Source: Viola odorata (lineage: Eukaryota; Streptophyta; Magnoliopsida; Malpighiales; Violaceae). Taken from it: a DNA stretch of 64,000 bases. The notes under the pieces are model-generated. The model did not search any database and had not been told where the DNA came from. It saw nothing but the letters and a program-made list of their open reading frames with translations. Every line of letters begins with the position of its first letter. Positions within the stretch are counted from its first letter, which is position 1. Shown piece by piece: positions 1 to 12,467 of this stretch. The DNA lies in assembly GCA_963691705.1 (NCBI GenBank), contig OY829538.1, positions 77,568,781-77,632,780 of the forward strand, written 5' to 3'. The translations under genes were made by a program, and so were the position numbers.

Positions 1-1054
1 GACTTGGCATGTCCATGGGTCATGGTTATAATCCAACCATCTTTCTTGCTTCTCCTTGTTATAGATATATAAGAACATCTTTGACCATTGTAAGCCAGTC
101 TGCAGCTATTCTTTGACAAGTGAGTTTTCAAATCGGAGGCGAGTCAATCCAATGAGGAAGTCATCTGAGTCAGTAGAGAAGCAAAACCCGGGTTTGAAAC
201 TCAGATGAGTTATGTTGGTGAAAAAACGTAACAAACACTTCGAATTAGTTAGAGAGCAGAAAAACTACTTGTAAACATCCTCTCTTGTTCTTACTGTGAG
301 CTTTTGAGGCCATTGTTTTGAATTTCAACACTTGGTATAAAATCAAAATGGTTAATCATTAGTTCTATTTCTAGTGTTGCATCAATTATTGTTTCTGCCT
401 ACTGGTAAATGCAAATGGACGCGCAATTTATTAGTCATTTATTATAATAAAGTACTAATAAAATTACGTGTTTAAATTTTTTCTCCGTCCGGTAGAAAAA
501 TATTATAAATAAATGTATATGAAATTGTCATTTTTGTAATTAACCTGATTTTTTTGCTCTAGCAAAAATAAAAAATAAAAATAAAGATGATTTTTTTTTA
601 CGGTAATTAACCCAATATTTGTCAGGAATAATTAACATTAACATAAACAAATTGAGGAGAAAAGGAAAGAACAAATAAAAAGGAAGATGGGTCCGGTCGG
701 ATCCTGAATTCTAATTCAAATACGATTTGGGGTCTAATCCATCGTCTCCTCCAAACTCTAAAGAAAGACCATCTCCACTCCACCTCCGTGCATTAGCTTA
801 GCTGTTTATATTTTTTCTCCCGTCGCACTCTCTCCTTCTATTCTTCTTTGCTTGAATTGGATTGGATCGGATCTGGGGTTCCACTCCACAACTCCTGCAT
901 CTCATCAATCCTCAATTCCCGCCCCTCTTTCGTCAGATCAAAGCAGTTGAATTCAACATCGATCCATCCGCAATTTGAATGACTTTTGTTTCATTGTAGC
1001 ACTAGGGTTTAACTGTTCGTCCCTCGATCTGATCGTCGAAGTTCCGAAATTAAG
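1..1054 (+). other. Upstream flank and untranslated first exon of the SEC24 gene
   Basis: No protein-coding gene is visible here. Positions 1-700 are AT-rich plant intergenic sequence. A pyrimidine-rich stretch (about 720-960) looks like promoter and 5' leader. Transcription of the downstream SEC24 gene probably starts in this stretch, because a spliceable leader exon ends at 1054 (AAG before GTACTC). The exact start cannot be read from sequence. Confidence 0.5.
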
Positions 1055-1346
1055 GTACTCTGTCTTACTGTTGATTAACAAACTTAGATTTCTCTGTAAC
1101 TGGGAGCATCTTAAGCTGTGGAATTTATTTCGAAGACTATAACTCAGTGGAATGTGTTTCTTTGTTTGTTTTACGCAACTGTTACCATTGAATGCCACGA
1201 AACTAGATCAGGAACGAATTCATGTTATTGGGTCATTGGTTTATGCTGTTGTTACTCATCCCAGATGCTCTTAGTATCAGTTAGGCTGCCTTGTCATGAA
1301 CGTTTGTAGAGACTATTATGAATTATTGCAATTTATTTTGTTGCAG
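1055..1346 (+). other. 5'-UTR intron of the SEC24 gene
   Basis: The GT donor is at 1055-1056 and the TTGCAG acceptor ends at 1346. The interval is T-rich and has no long open frame. The coding exon follows, with its ATG 71 bases downstream. Leader introns are common in plant housekeeping genes. Inferred from splice motifs only. Confidence 0.6.
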
Positions 1347-1416
1347 GCTTGTTTGGTGATTTAAGTTATGAAAGCCTAGTGATAACCACTGAGCCAGTTA
1401 ATCTTGTTTGAATTCA

Positions 1417-4400
1417 ATGGGGACTGAAAATCCTGGTCGTCCAATGTTTCCTGCTAGACCATCTTCTTCACCTTTTGCTGCTGGTCCACCTCCTGTGACA
1501 CCATTCTCAGCATCCGGCCCTGTTGTTGGACCAGAAGCCTCTGGCTTTAGGCCAGCTACTCAAGCTGCACCTCAGACAAGCATGCCTTTTGCATCTTCTG
1601 GTCCTACACCTGGTGCAGCACCTCCAGGTCTTAGACCTAATCCTTCCATGTCTACTCCTCCAACGTCTTATGTACCATCTGCTGTTGGATCCCTCCAGCA
1701 ATTCCCAACACCACCGTTTCAATCTCAGCCTCAAGCTCCACCTGCTCGTGCTCCCCCTTTTGGACAACCATCATTTCAACCTCCTGCTGGTCAAGGGCCC
1801 TTGCAGCCTCCATTTCGTCCACAAGCAGTGCCAGGGGCCGCTTTCCCATCAAGTGGGATCATGCCTCGGCCATCATCAGATCCATCATTCTTCACACCCA
1901 GACCCAACGTTCCTGCATCTTTTCCTCCAGGGGATCCATCTTACAATGCTCCCAGAGCTCCTGTGCAGCAAATACCTGTACCAGGATACATAAAACAGTC
2001 AACTGCAGTTTCACAAGGTCCTCCTACACAACCACCTTTTCAAACCCAACAAGGAAACTTTCAAGCGCCTGCACCAATACCGTCTCAACCATTTCCTCAG
2101 CAAGGAGGGTTTGTTCGAGCTCCATCAGCAGTAAACCCCTATGGACAACACCCGGGCTCCCTGCCTCCAATTGGGGGAGTCCAAGGCTTGGCGGAAGATT
2201 TCAAGTCACTCTCTGTCGGTTCAATTCCTGGATCAATTGATTCTGGACTTGATCCTAAAGCATTGCCAAGGCCGTTGGATGGTGATGTGGAGCCCGCTAA
2301 AATGGTTGAGCCACACTCCATGAATTGTGAAAGTAGATACATGCGGTTTACCACCAGCGCCATACCAAACTCACAGTCCTTGTTGTCAAGGTGGCATTTA
2401 CCTTTAGGAGCGGTTGTTACTCCTCTTGCTGAAGCTCCAGATGGGGTTAGTATCTCTCTCAAAGTCAATGACGGGCTGGACATGCTATAATGAGTGGCAC
2501 TTATTGAAATTTTATGTTACATTTGTATTTTATTATTTATTCAGGAGGAGGTGCCAGTAATTAATTTTATCTCAACCGGAATTATTCGCTGTAGAAGATG
2601 TCGCACATATGTGAATCCATATGTAACATTCACGGATGTTGGAAGAAAATGGCGATGCAATATATGTTCATTACTTAATGATGGTATGTCTGACTGCATC
2701 TGATGTTTCAGATACTAATCATATGATATATGCTATTTCCTTGTACATATGAGAAAAATCTGTTCTTTTCCTCCATCATATTATGAGAAAATTCTGTTTG
2801 CAGCCTCATTTTCTCTTTTTTTTCTTTGTGGGTGGGGGGGGGGGGGGGGGGGGGGGGGGTTACCCTTCGAATCTCAGCTCCAAGGCTTTTGACCTTGTTT
2901 AATTTATTTATATATTTGTGACGTGACATAACAGAAAGCTGTTTTTTATTCAATTGATGTAATATTGATCTCTTTTGAGTTTATAATTTCCAGCTTAATA
3001 GGATTACTATATATATGTTATTGCTCTGTAAAATGATTTTGATGCTCTTATGCTGGGAATACTGTGCAATTTAAGATCTATGAGATCTTAAGGTTGTTGT
3101 AGCAATGATCCCTGAGAAATTTGCAAAAACACAGAACAGTTTCACAGTCATGAGCTCTTGACCTGAGCTCTTTCATGTTGTTTTCGTTATGTTTCCTTTT
3201 TGTACCTCTAGAGATTGACATCTATTTTGTTGTTTCATTTTTTTCATTTTAATTATTTTGTTCTCATCTAGATGCCACTAATAAATTTTATTTTTGTGGA
3301 TTTTTTGTGTACTTTCTTCCCCTATATTGGGCATGGACTGTTAAAGTTTTCAGGTTTATAGCGTGGCTGTCCGTCTAATGACTAATCTGATTTTAACTCT
3401 CATTTTCAGTTCCTGGTGATTATTTTGCCCAGTTAGATGCCACTGGTAGAAGAATTGATTTGGATCAGAGACCTGAGCTTACCAAGGGTAGTGTGGAGTT
3501 TGTTGCTCCTACTGAGTATATGGTGCGCCCCCCCATGCCACCTCTGTATTTCTTTCTCATCGATGTTTCGGTATTGGCAAGCAGAAGTGGTATGCTCGAG
3601 GTGAGTTTTTTCAGGATAAATCTCCAATCAATCTTGCTTTATAGCCCTAATATATTTGATGTGCTAGGAAAAGACTTGTCTTGTTATGGGAAAAATGATA
3701 ACAAAGAAAGTGACTACAGTGGATGTGATGGGTACACTAAAAGCCCATCACCATTTTTTGGGTTGATGAGATGACACTAATTTCCTGTTATCTCAAACTT
3801 GCCATGACCATTTGGTTGGTGTAACCTACTTTCTGTACTACATGAATACCATGCATCAGATTTCAGCACGCTCCAATTTCTTGTGCTTTTTCCCTTAAAG
3901 TTACTTGAATCCGAATAGAATATTAAGTGGGGTTTGGAGTGGGTGGGTGTGGGAAAGGGGCATGTTGGGTGTGAGTATCTGCGTCTTGCATCCTTATGTC
4001 AAGGAACACAGTCACTTTTGTGATATATATATGTGCAATTATATGGTTGGATCTTGGCGCAGGCTGTGGATGGTTGGGGGAGTGTAGGTCCTGGGGGAAA
4101 GGAGTAAACTTATGTTTTTCCGGAAGGGATAGCTTGATAAATCTTGATCACTCCTTCATACAAGACTTCTTATTGGTGACATTTGAAAAATAGTTGGGTC
4201 CTTGCTTCTTATTTTATGGACAACAAAAATTTCCTGATATGATAATAAGTCAGCTTGTGGCTGTCTCTGTGTTCCCTTACCTTTAGAAATGTGATTGACC
4301 TTTTGAGTTCTGTATGTAGGTTGTGGCTCAAACTATCAGATCTTGTTTGGATGATTTACCTGGCTACCCCAGGACACAGATTGGGTTTATCACTTATGAT

Positions 4401-7400
4401 AGCACAGTGCATTTTTACAATATGAAGGTAAGTGGTGTTACTACATGTAATTTTACGATCTAAGATGCTTTAGCTTCCCTTTAACATTGCCACTTCAATA
4501 TTGGGCTGATAACTCATGCTTTTCTTTTGGTGTAGTCATCATTGACACAGGCTCAGATGATGGTGGTTTCGGACCTGGATGACATATTTGTTCCTCTTCC
4601 TGATGATCTTCTGGTCAACTTGTCCGAGTCTAAAAGTGTGGTAGAAACATTTCTAGATAGCTTACCCTCCATGTTCCAGGACAACATGAATGTGGAATCT
4701 GCTTTCGGTCCTGCTCTTAAAGCGGCATTTATGATTATGGTGTGTTTCTTTATCTTTTTTCTTATTGATGCTTTTCGGGTTAAATATTCTAGGAGTAATT
4801 TGAGATGATTGTTATAATTTGATTGGAGTAGTATGTGCAATTAAAACTTGCATGATATATTTTTCAGTTCAAGGTGAAATAACCATCGTAGGATAATAAA
4901 TTGACAATGATATTTAGCAACACAACTGTCAATGAATAGTTTCTTTCAACATTAGGGTGGATAGTGTTGGGGCTAAGTAATATAGGGGTGTCAATTTATT
5001 GGTGGGCTCTACAAAGTTCAATGTGAAATAACCATCATAGGATAATAAATTGACAATGATATTTAGTAACACAACTGTCAATGAATAGTTTCTTTCACCA
5101 TTAGGGTGGATAGTGTTGGGGCTGAGTAATATAGGGGTGTCAATTTATTGGTGGGCTCTACAAAGTTCAAGTGGGTATTATTGGTGTAACATGCAGGGTG
5201 AAAGAAACTATTTTCATGTAGATGTGCTATTATTGCTTGCTAAATGAAACTAAAGGTTTTTGATACATACGGGGGTTGGTCAAGCAGATGGGCCGACCAG
5301 TTCAATAATTTCACCAATGAGGTCAACATGTTTTAGTTGGATTTGGGGTGTAAATTTTTCAAGCTTAAAAAGTGATCTGGTGCTTTTAATTAATTGATTT
5401 ATTGTGTGACTGGCCAGCCAAGTATCAAAATACTGGTTCTTGGTTGTTGTTATACATATATATTGTTGTTCCCTGTCTGTTTAATTGGTCTATAAATTGT
5501 GTACTCAGTCTTAAGATGTGAAACTTTTAGTGACCCAACACAATGAAAACTTTAATTGCATTTCTCATCCTGGTTAATTTTTGATAATATAATAAAGCAT
5601 TCCTTTACTCTTTTCTGTCATCAGATACTTGTTAGGATCTCTCTCTCATTTGTCTGTCCAAAGTGAGGTTGCTTTGTGTGGTTCTGAGATAGTTGCTTAT
5701 CAGTATCATTTGCAATAACCACCCCCCTACTCTGTGTTTTCCCTCTTTGTAGAGCCAACTTGGTGGAAAACTGCTGATTTTTCAGAATACAATGCCTTCT
5801 CTTGGTGTTGGTCGGTTAAAGTTGCGTGGAGATGATCCTCGTGTTTATGGAACAGATAAAGAGCATGCCTTAAGAATAGCAGAAGATCCTTTCTACAAGC
5901 AGATGGCTGCTGATTTTACCAAGTACCAGATAGGAGTTAATATATATGCATTCAGTGACAAATACACTGATATAGCTTCCTTAGGTACATTCTTTTCCTA
6001 GCTTTCCCTTCATGTTACTTCATTGGATCAACTAATACTTGATTGAACGTCAAACTTAGCTACAGTCTTCTTCCAACAAGTTTTGTGGTAATTGTAACCA
6101 TAGCATTTCAGCTTTTCTCATTTTGCCTATCCCTTTTTTCCTGAGACAATTGCATTATTTATTATCTTCTGGCATTTATTTCTTTTGAAGTGAACGTGAC
6201 TTTTGATTGGAGGATAGTTGATATAACATTTTAACAGTTTTTTTTTTGGGATGTTCAGCTTTGTGGTTTCTGACACTTTTATGACAATGGACTGGAAACT
6301 TTTTGAGTGTAAATATGGTTCATTATGTGATTGGCTAAATGGTAGACATGCTATACAAAGATTCCCCTAAATTTCCTTAACTCTGATGGTTCTTCTTTAT
6401 GTCCTTAGTTGGTTTTAAATTGTTTCTTTTGATGGTGATGTGCTTTTCTTCCCTCTTTTGTGCTAAAGTTCCTTGTTTTTTCTCCCTCATTTCTGGTACT
6501 TTCAACTTCTTGTTCTTGAATCACAGTTTACAGGAGCTGTAAACTCAATCCCTTGAATATTGGTTATTGGCATAAAATTCTCTATGGATGTTGATTGTTG
6601 GTATAAATTATTTACACTCTAGGAACTCTGGCGAAATACACTGGAGGACAGGTGTACTACTATCCAGGTTTCCAGTCATCTAACCATGGAGAAAAGTTGA
6701 AACGAGAGTTAGCTAGAGATCTGACAAGGGAAACTGCCTGGGAAGCTGTTATGCGGATAAGATGCGGAAAAGGTTCATTAACTTATGCATTCTTTTGGAA
6801 CAGTCTACATTTCGACAAATGCTCATGTGAAATGTTTTACTTGATTATGTCTTTTGTTTTGGAGGAGCTGATTTCCCCCCTCTTTTGCTTTGTATTCATA
6901 GGGGTTCGATTTACATCTTATCATGGGAACTTCATGCTAAGATCCACTGATCTAATTGCGCTGCCATCTGTTGATTGTGATAAAGCGTATGCAATGCAAT
7001 TAGGCCTTGAGGAGACATTGCTGACCACTCCAACAGTGTATTTTCAAGTTGCTTTGCTGTATCCTTTTTTATGTAAATACATAACCCTGATTAATCATCG
7101 TACTTACAGATGTGATGTGAAGCTGTTAGTACTGTTGGTTTCTAATAAATAATGAGTAGTTATTTCTTATAGTACATCCAAGTCGCTAGTGGGACCCTTG
7201 ACTATTTGGTAATGAGCCTATTCCAAAAATTGAAGCTTTAGGATCTTACTTTCTACTTTTCATTTTAAGATAGAAGAACCAGGAGTGCCTGTTTCATTTA
7301 ATCTTCCAGGGTTCCCTGATACGCTTTCTTTCTTTCTTCCTTTCACTCTGAGGTTTATGCTCACAGATATTCAGATATAGTGTAATGTAAAATTTTCCTG

Positions 7401-10400
7401 CTTTCGACCTGACTGGTGTACTGGACTTACAGTCTGTTCTCTTTGCTTTTCACCCCTAATGATAGTTTTCTTAATATTTAAATTGGTCTAGTAGTGTTTT
7501 TTGCCCATAAAAGAATGTATGGCTTGTATTCTTAACGACAAATAGTTATACTGCATCTTGTGGAGAGAGGCGTATCAGAGTACACACTGCAGCAGTGCCA
7601 GTGGTTTCTAATTTGGGGGAGATGTATTGCCAGGCTGATACTGGTGCCATTGTTTCTGTGTTTTGCAGGCAGGGTAGGTCTAAAGTTGAATGTAGTTAAG
7701 ACTCTAGATATGATACTGAGATGAGCTCCCTCATTTTGCTAATGGAGAGGTTTTAATTTTCAGCTATAGAGAAAACACTGTCTCATAAGCTGGAGGATGC
7801 ACGAAGCTTTGTACAGCTAAGGATTGTAAAAGCTCTCAGAGAATACCGAAATCTCTATGCTGTGCAACACCGATTGGCCAGCAGGATAATTTATCCTGAA
7901 TCCTTAAAGTGTTTAATTTTGTATGGATTAGCACTCTGTAAATCAACACCCTTGCGTGGAGGATATGCTGATGTTCAGCTTGATGAGCGTTCTGCCGCTG
8001 GCTTCACCATGATGGCACTGCCTGTTAAAAACTTATTGAAGCTTTTATATCCTAGCTTGATTCGAGTTGATGATCATCTTTTGAAGGTACGCAATTTCCT
8101 GCATTCAATTGTATTTCTGATATTCTGTATGACTTTAATGATGCATTGTTATAATGTATGCAGCCGTCCACTCATGCTGATGAGTTTAAAAAGATGGAAA
8201 GGTTACCATTGTCAATGGAGAGTTTAGATTCAAGAGGCCTATATTTGTATGATGATGGTTTTCGGTTTGTTTTGTGGTTTGGTAAAATGCTTTCGCCCGA
8301 TATGATCATGAATCTCCTTGGACCAGATGCTGCTGCTGAGCTATCAAAGGTATGCAACATTATCGTTCCACTTGTTTTCAGATAAATGATTACTTGATAA
8401 TTTACCTATTATATTTTATGTCATTATCACAATCTTTTTCCTTTAATCACAGCCTATATACAACCTTACTCTGTTCGATAGGATCATGCATCTGTATCCT
8501 AAGGAGGCGGGAACAAAAAATCACAGCCTATATTAGGTTCATTTAGGAAGTCACTTAATTTGACCATAAAATTTAGAGAAGATAGGCCTATTACGTACCT
8601 CTATTTAAACGTAAAGATGAATATATTCCTCAGAGAGACAATAACAAAGCAATCATCTCAAGAGGTGGCATTCACAGAACTAATTGCCTTGCATATAAGT
8701 TTGTAGTAGAAATATAAAAGATCAAAATATTTTCATCTATTTTTGAGATCTAACAAAGACGTGTATCAATGTGGTCATTAATACATAGTATTTTAATATG
8801 AGCTCATTAGTCAATGAGAAAAACTGAAGAGACTCACATATGGATATGGAAGAATTCCGTCATTTGTCCTAAAGATGTTTTGAAAATATTAACCTACTCC
8901 GCCGCAGTTGCAACTTTTGTAAGATGGCTTCTCTTCAGCTGGGGTGATTTATCCTAATTATGACCTTTCTGGTCAAATTAACTTTTGCATGGGTAATCTT
9001 GCCACATGTGAACTAGCTAGGCCTTCATTCAATTTTTGTAGCCTTTGCCTTTGTGGACCTTTTATTATTGAATTAAAATTTCACACGATACAAATTTAGC
9101 TTTGTGTTATGAACATGCATACTTGCTAGTATCGGGTGAATTGAAGGAGTAAGGTTGAGGTGGATGGGATTGGCAGTTGATCAAGGATTCAATCTTATAG
9201 TTTAAGGATTGGTTGAAGGTTGATTGCTGGCTGTATGCAGTAATTTCGGTAGTCGGGTAGTGTAGCAAAACGAGAATTTTTAAACAAAAGGAAATGATTA
9301 ATCCTATGCATCACACCAGACACCTAATGGTTCATTGTCTTGCGCAATCTCAGTCTGATTTCTCAAAGAACCGAACTCCCAATTTTATTGACAGTAGCGA
9401 TGTGCTTATGTAGAGACTTGACCAAATTAGTCCTAATAGAACTAAAATTAGGACTGCTAAAATTAAGTGTAAAAGGAATTAAGATTTGGATCTAAACTGA
9501 ATGCCATTATTATTGGGACCTAGCATTATAAATTAAAACCATAATTCCAGAATTTCCTGTTAAACTAAAAATTACTGAGTTACCACTGACTTCATTAAAA
9601 ACTAGCAGTACACAATAAACTCTTATATGAAAGACCAATAAGCTTGGATTGTGTTCTACATTAGTGATATGTTGTTAGTAAATGTATCAAGTTTTTGCAT
9701 ACATATGATTTTTCTTAATTTTTTTTTTTGCACACTACAAGTTGTATAGTGACAATAAAAAAATTGTGAATCAACTAATTTATTGGCAGTTAAGAAACAA
9801 TACTTGTTTAGCAGTCAGTCAGTCACCATGTTAAACTAAGTTATTCCAAGATTGTGATGTATATAGATTTGTCTGATGGAATCACCATACATAGCTTCAA
9901 ACTTTAGGTTGGTGTAGGATTTTATTCATTATCAATTTGAGTATGTTTTGAGGTGAATTACGGAATCCTTTATGCTCTCCATTTTTATGGCAGTTATGAT
10001 CTTCGGCATTACGTTCTAATATAGCCTTTCTTTTCCCACTTAACATTGTTTTTTCTTAGATTATTATATCCTTCCCTAATCCCTGTAGTTGCTGGTAATT
10101 CCTTTGCTTGTACTACATTGAAAGACTTCCAAGTCTGTAGCTGACCTTGTTGGTTGTCGTCTTAATCAGGTGACGTTCGGTAAGCATGATACTGCAATGT
10201 CAAGAAAGCTAATGACAATACTTGATAGAATAAGGGAGAGCGACAGATCATATTATCAATTGTGCAATCTTGTGAGACAAGGCGAGCAGCCTAGAGAGGG
10301 CTACCTTTTTCTTAGTAATCTTGTGGAGGATCAGATTGGGGCAACAAATAGCTATGTTGACTGGATGCTGCAAATTCATCGACAAGTCCAGCAAAATGGC

Positions 10401-10403
10401 TAA
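1417..10403 (+). CDS. SEC24A: Protein transport protein Sec24-like (COPII inner coat, cargo adaptor)
   Basis: Sec24 pairs with Sec23 in the inner COPII coat on ER exit sites and selects cargo for transport to the Golgi. Coding exons read by eye: 1417-2445, 2545-2683, 3410-3600, 4320-4427, 4536-4739, 5753-5984, 6623-6772, 6902-7058, 7546-7673, 7764-8086, 8164-8349 and 10170-10403. They join in frame to 1,027 codons including stop (1,026 aa), close to the usual plant length. Domain order fits: a Pro/Gln-rich disordered N-terminus (residues 1-300), a zinc finger C359-x2-C362-x18-C381-x2-C384, trunk, beta-sandwich, helical and gelsolin-like regions. The start is the ATG at 1417 (MGTENPGRP); the in-frame TTG at 1408 is not a plant start. 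The opening and overall sequence most resemble Arabidopsis SEC24A/ERMO2 (At3g07100). No lesion seen. Confidence 0.95.
2834..2859 (+). repeat. 26-base poly-G tract in a SEC24 intron
   Basis: An uninterrupted run of 26 G lies in the intron between the coding exons ending at 2683 and starting at 3410. Long G runs are rare in AT-rich plant introns, can form G-quadruplexes and are hard to size by sequencing, so the length is uncertain. Confidence 0.9.
4867..5164 (+). repeat. 149-bp tandem duplication in a SEC24 intron
   Basis: Two near-identical units, 4867-5015 and 5016-5164, lie head to tail in the intron between 4739 and 5753. Each begins GTTCAA(G/T)GTGAAATAACC and ends in GTGGGCTCTACAAA. They differ at only a few bases, so the duplication is recent. 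No effect on the exons is seen. Confidence 0.85.
8350..10169 (+). other. Long last intron of SEC24 (about 1.8 kb)
   Basis: The donor follows codon AAG at 8349 and the acceptor CAG ends at 10169. The intron is AT-rich, with many stops in every frame. I found no terminal inverted repeats, transposase fragment or RNA gene in it. It is by far the largest intron of the gene and may hold decayed repeats I cannot recognise. Confidence 0.6.
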
Positions 10404-12056
10404 TACCCGGGTAATGGAAATACTTGCTCAATTTACTGTGAAATTACTGCATGAGGCATGCTTACCTTCATCCATTGTCCATGATATCTCTTTTCTACCT
10501 TTTCCTTTATAGCTAGTTAGGGGCTGTATTTGGAGGGTTTGTTTGATAGGGGTTGATTTGACGTGAGCTCTTGCCAAGCACTAAGCTTCCACATACCAAT
10601 GCTTCTTCATGTACCATGATTTTTTAGTAAAACTACAGCTTGATTCAGGCCTATCTGTTGTCAGGGTATAATTTAGTTTTTCATCCACTTTCAGCATTGT
10701 GGCCCAGAAGCATGATTCTTTATTCTTGGAGAGTTGAAAAATGATCCACGGTATCACAGTTGAGAAAAATAGTATTTGTTTTGACCGATCCACATTAGTA
10801 CTGCTGCGCACTTTTTCCTATCACATTACATGGAAGAAGTGCTTTGTTCCAATGAGTTGCGTATTATCATTGTGGTCGACAATTGTTTTTTCACGTTTCG
10901 TAGTTGTCTAATATTGATGTCTCATCATCACGCAGGGTTTTGCCATTTGCACACCCCAACTGTAGAGTACTCGAACGCTTTATTCAGTGTTAATATACAT
11001 AAAGCTCAAGCCATGGGTTCCCTTTCGGAATTGTGAATGGTTGAGTTGAACTGACCACTGGATTGATTTTCGAACTACAATTTGTTTGGCTCATTGAAGG
11101 ATTCAATAACTGGGGGGAGATTCTCTTAGCGATTATTGTGGTGCCTCAGCAAAACCGACAAAATTTTGTATGTGTTGAATTAGTTAACGTGATCGATCGA
11201 TCTTCATAGTTGTGCCATATTCTTTTTTCATCCGAGACAATTTAGGTATTTATTTATTAGGAGGAGTTGTTTTCTCTTGCTTATCTCTATTTGTTGATGT
11301 TCCAGTTTTCTAGTTATACAATTTTGACGGAGCAAAGAAGCTTTTTCCCCGTTTCCGTTGGTTAATACACAATGTTTGGCTAGCTCCGGCGAACAAATAT
11401 CTTTGATTTAGTGTTATTTGTAAAAAATCATATTCCGAATGGTTAAAATTTCCAGTTGCATGCCCTTGTCTCGGTGATCTCCCATCTTCCCCACAGGTTT
11501 GATGGTTTAAAACTAGTTATGACTATGGTTGAGCTTTTAACTATCATTTTTCGCATTCTCCTACCCTTTCTGCGCAAGAAATTAATCCCGATCAAGGTCG
11601 GGCCTTGAAGGGAGTGTCTCTCGTCGCATAGGTGAACACACCTCTTACAACGAGATGGAAAATATGTTGGTAGCTGGTGCCTAATATGGCCGAACTCAAT
11701 ATATGGTGTTGCATCTTATAGAGTAGAACGATGGGTCAAACACTTGAACATAAAGAGAAGGTAAATAAATTGACTAAGAACGACGCGTTGTTCATTGTTT
11801 TGAAGGCCGACATTTATGACATCATCCTCGTCACGCCATTTCAGGGCCTCTCTCAAACTGACATCATCCTCGGACCAGTGATCCATAATTCCATATCTGG
11901 TAAGTGAACATAACCTCAACCAGCCAGGCCAACCTGCGATTCAGATTAACAACATCGCCAAATCCTGTTCTGCCCATGATTCAATTCAAGCCAACTGATA
12001 AGAACAAGGGTATTTATTGTCTTTCCTTCCTGTTGCATCACTAATTTCTTGTATAG
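10404..12056 (+). other. SEC24 3' UTR and intergenic DNA
   Basis: The first few hundred bases should be SEC24 3' UTR; the poly(A) site cannot be fixed by eye. The rest has no long open frame. A short plus-strand frame near 11730-11905 has a faint, unproven likeness to copia gag (a KNDALFIVL-type stretch), too weak to call. Confidence 0.45.
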
Positions 12057-12467
12057 TTGCATATAAAGTAAGAATCTAAGATGGCTCTTTAGCACGCTTG
12101 TTGATTGGTTTTCTTGATTCTTGATTCTTTATATGGTGAAACATATAGATTATGGATAAATTACAAGCTAATGACACAGACCCAGATTGGGAAATGGCTT
12201 TAAGTCATTATCAAAGTGTTATAGCTTCTGGTAGTAAGGCTAAGTATCAAAGTGTTATAGCTTCTGGTACTTTATTTGCATATAAAGTAAGAATCTAAGA
12301 TGGCTCTTTAGCACGCTTGTTGATTGGTTTTCTTGATTCTTGATTCTTGATTCTTTATATGGTGAAACATATAGATTATGGATAAATTACAAGCTAATGA
12401 CACAGACCCAGATTGGGAAATGGCTTTAAGTCATTATCAATGTGTTATAGCTTCTGGTAGTAAGGCT
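12057..12467 (+). repeat. Direct duplication of the 5' end of an ARM-repeat gene copy
   Basis: The stretch starting TTGCATATAAAGTAAG at 12057 recurs at 12276. Both copies carry the same leader and the same first codons after ATG (12152 and 12378, MDKLQANDTDPDWEMALSHY). The offset is 219 bp, growing to 226 bp where the second copy has an extra 7-base TTGATTC unit. A shorter 34-bp repeat (TATCAAAGTGTTATAGCTTC) lies at the junction near 12240. Only the second copy runs on into the ARM-repeat body. Confidence 0.85.

Noticed and set aside
1408..1416. In-frame TTG upstream of the SEC24 ATG
   Set aside because: TTG is not a normal plant start; ATG at 1417 gives the expected N-terminus.
1523..1993. 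156-codon plus-strand frame and several minus-strand frames over the first SEC24 exon
   Set aside because: They are shadows of the Pro/Gln-rich exon in other frames; codon patterns and homology support only the SEC24 frame.
11716..11919. Minus-strand 67-codon frame and a plus-strand frame with faint copia gag likeness
   Set aside because: Too short and weak; no flanking LTR, protease or RT remnants seen.
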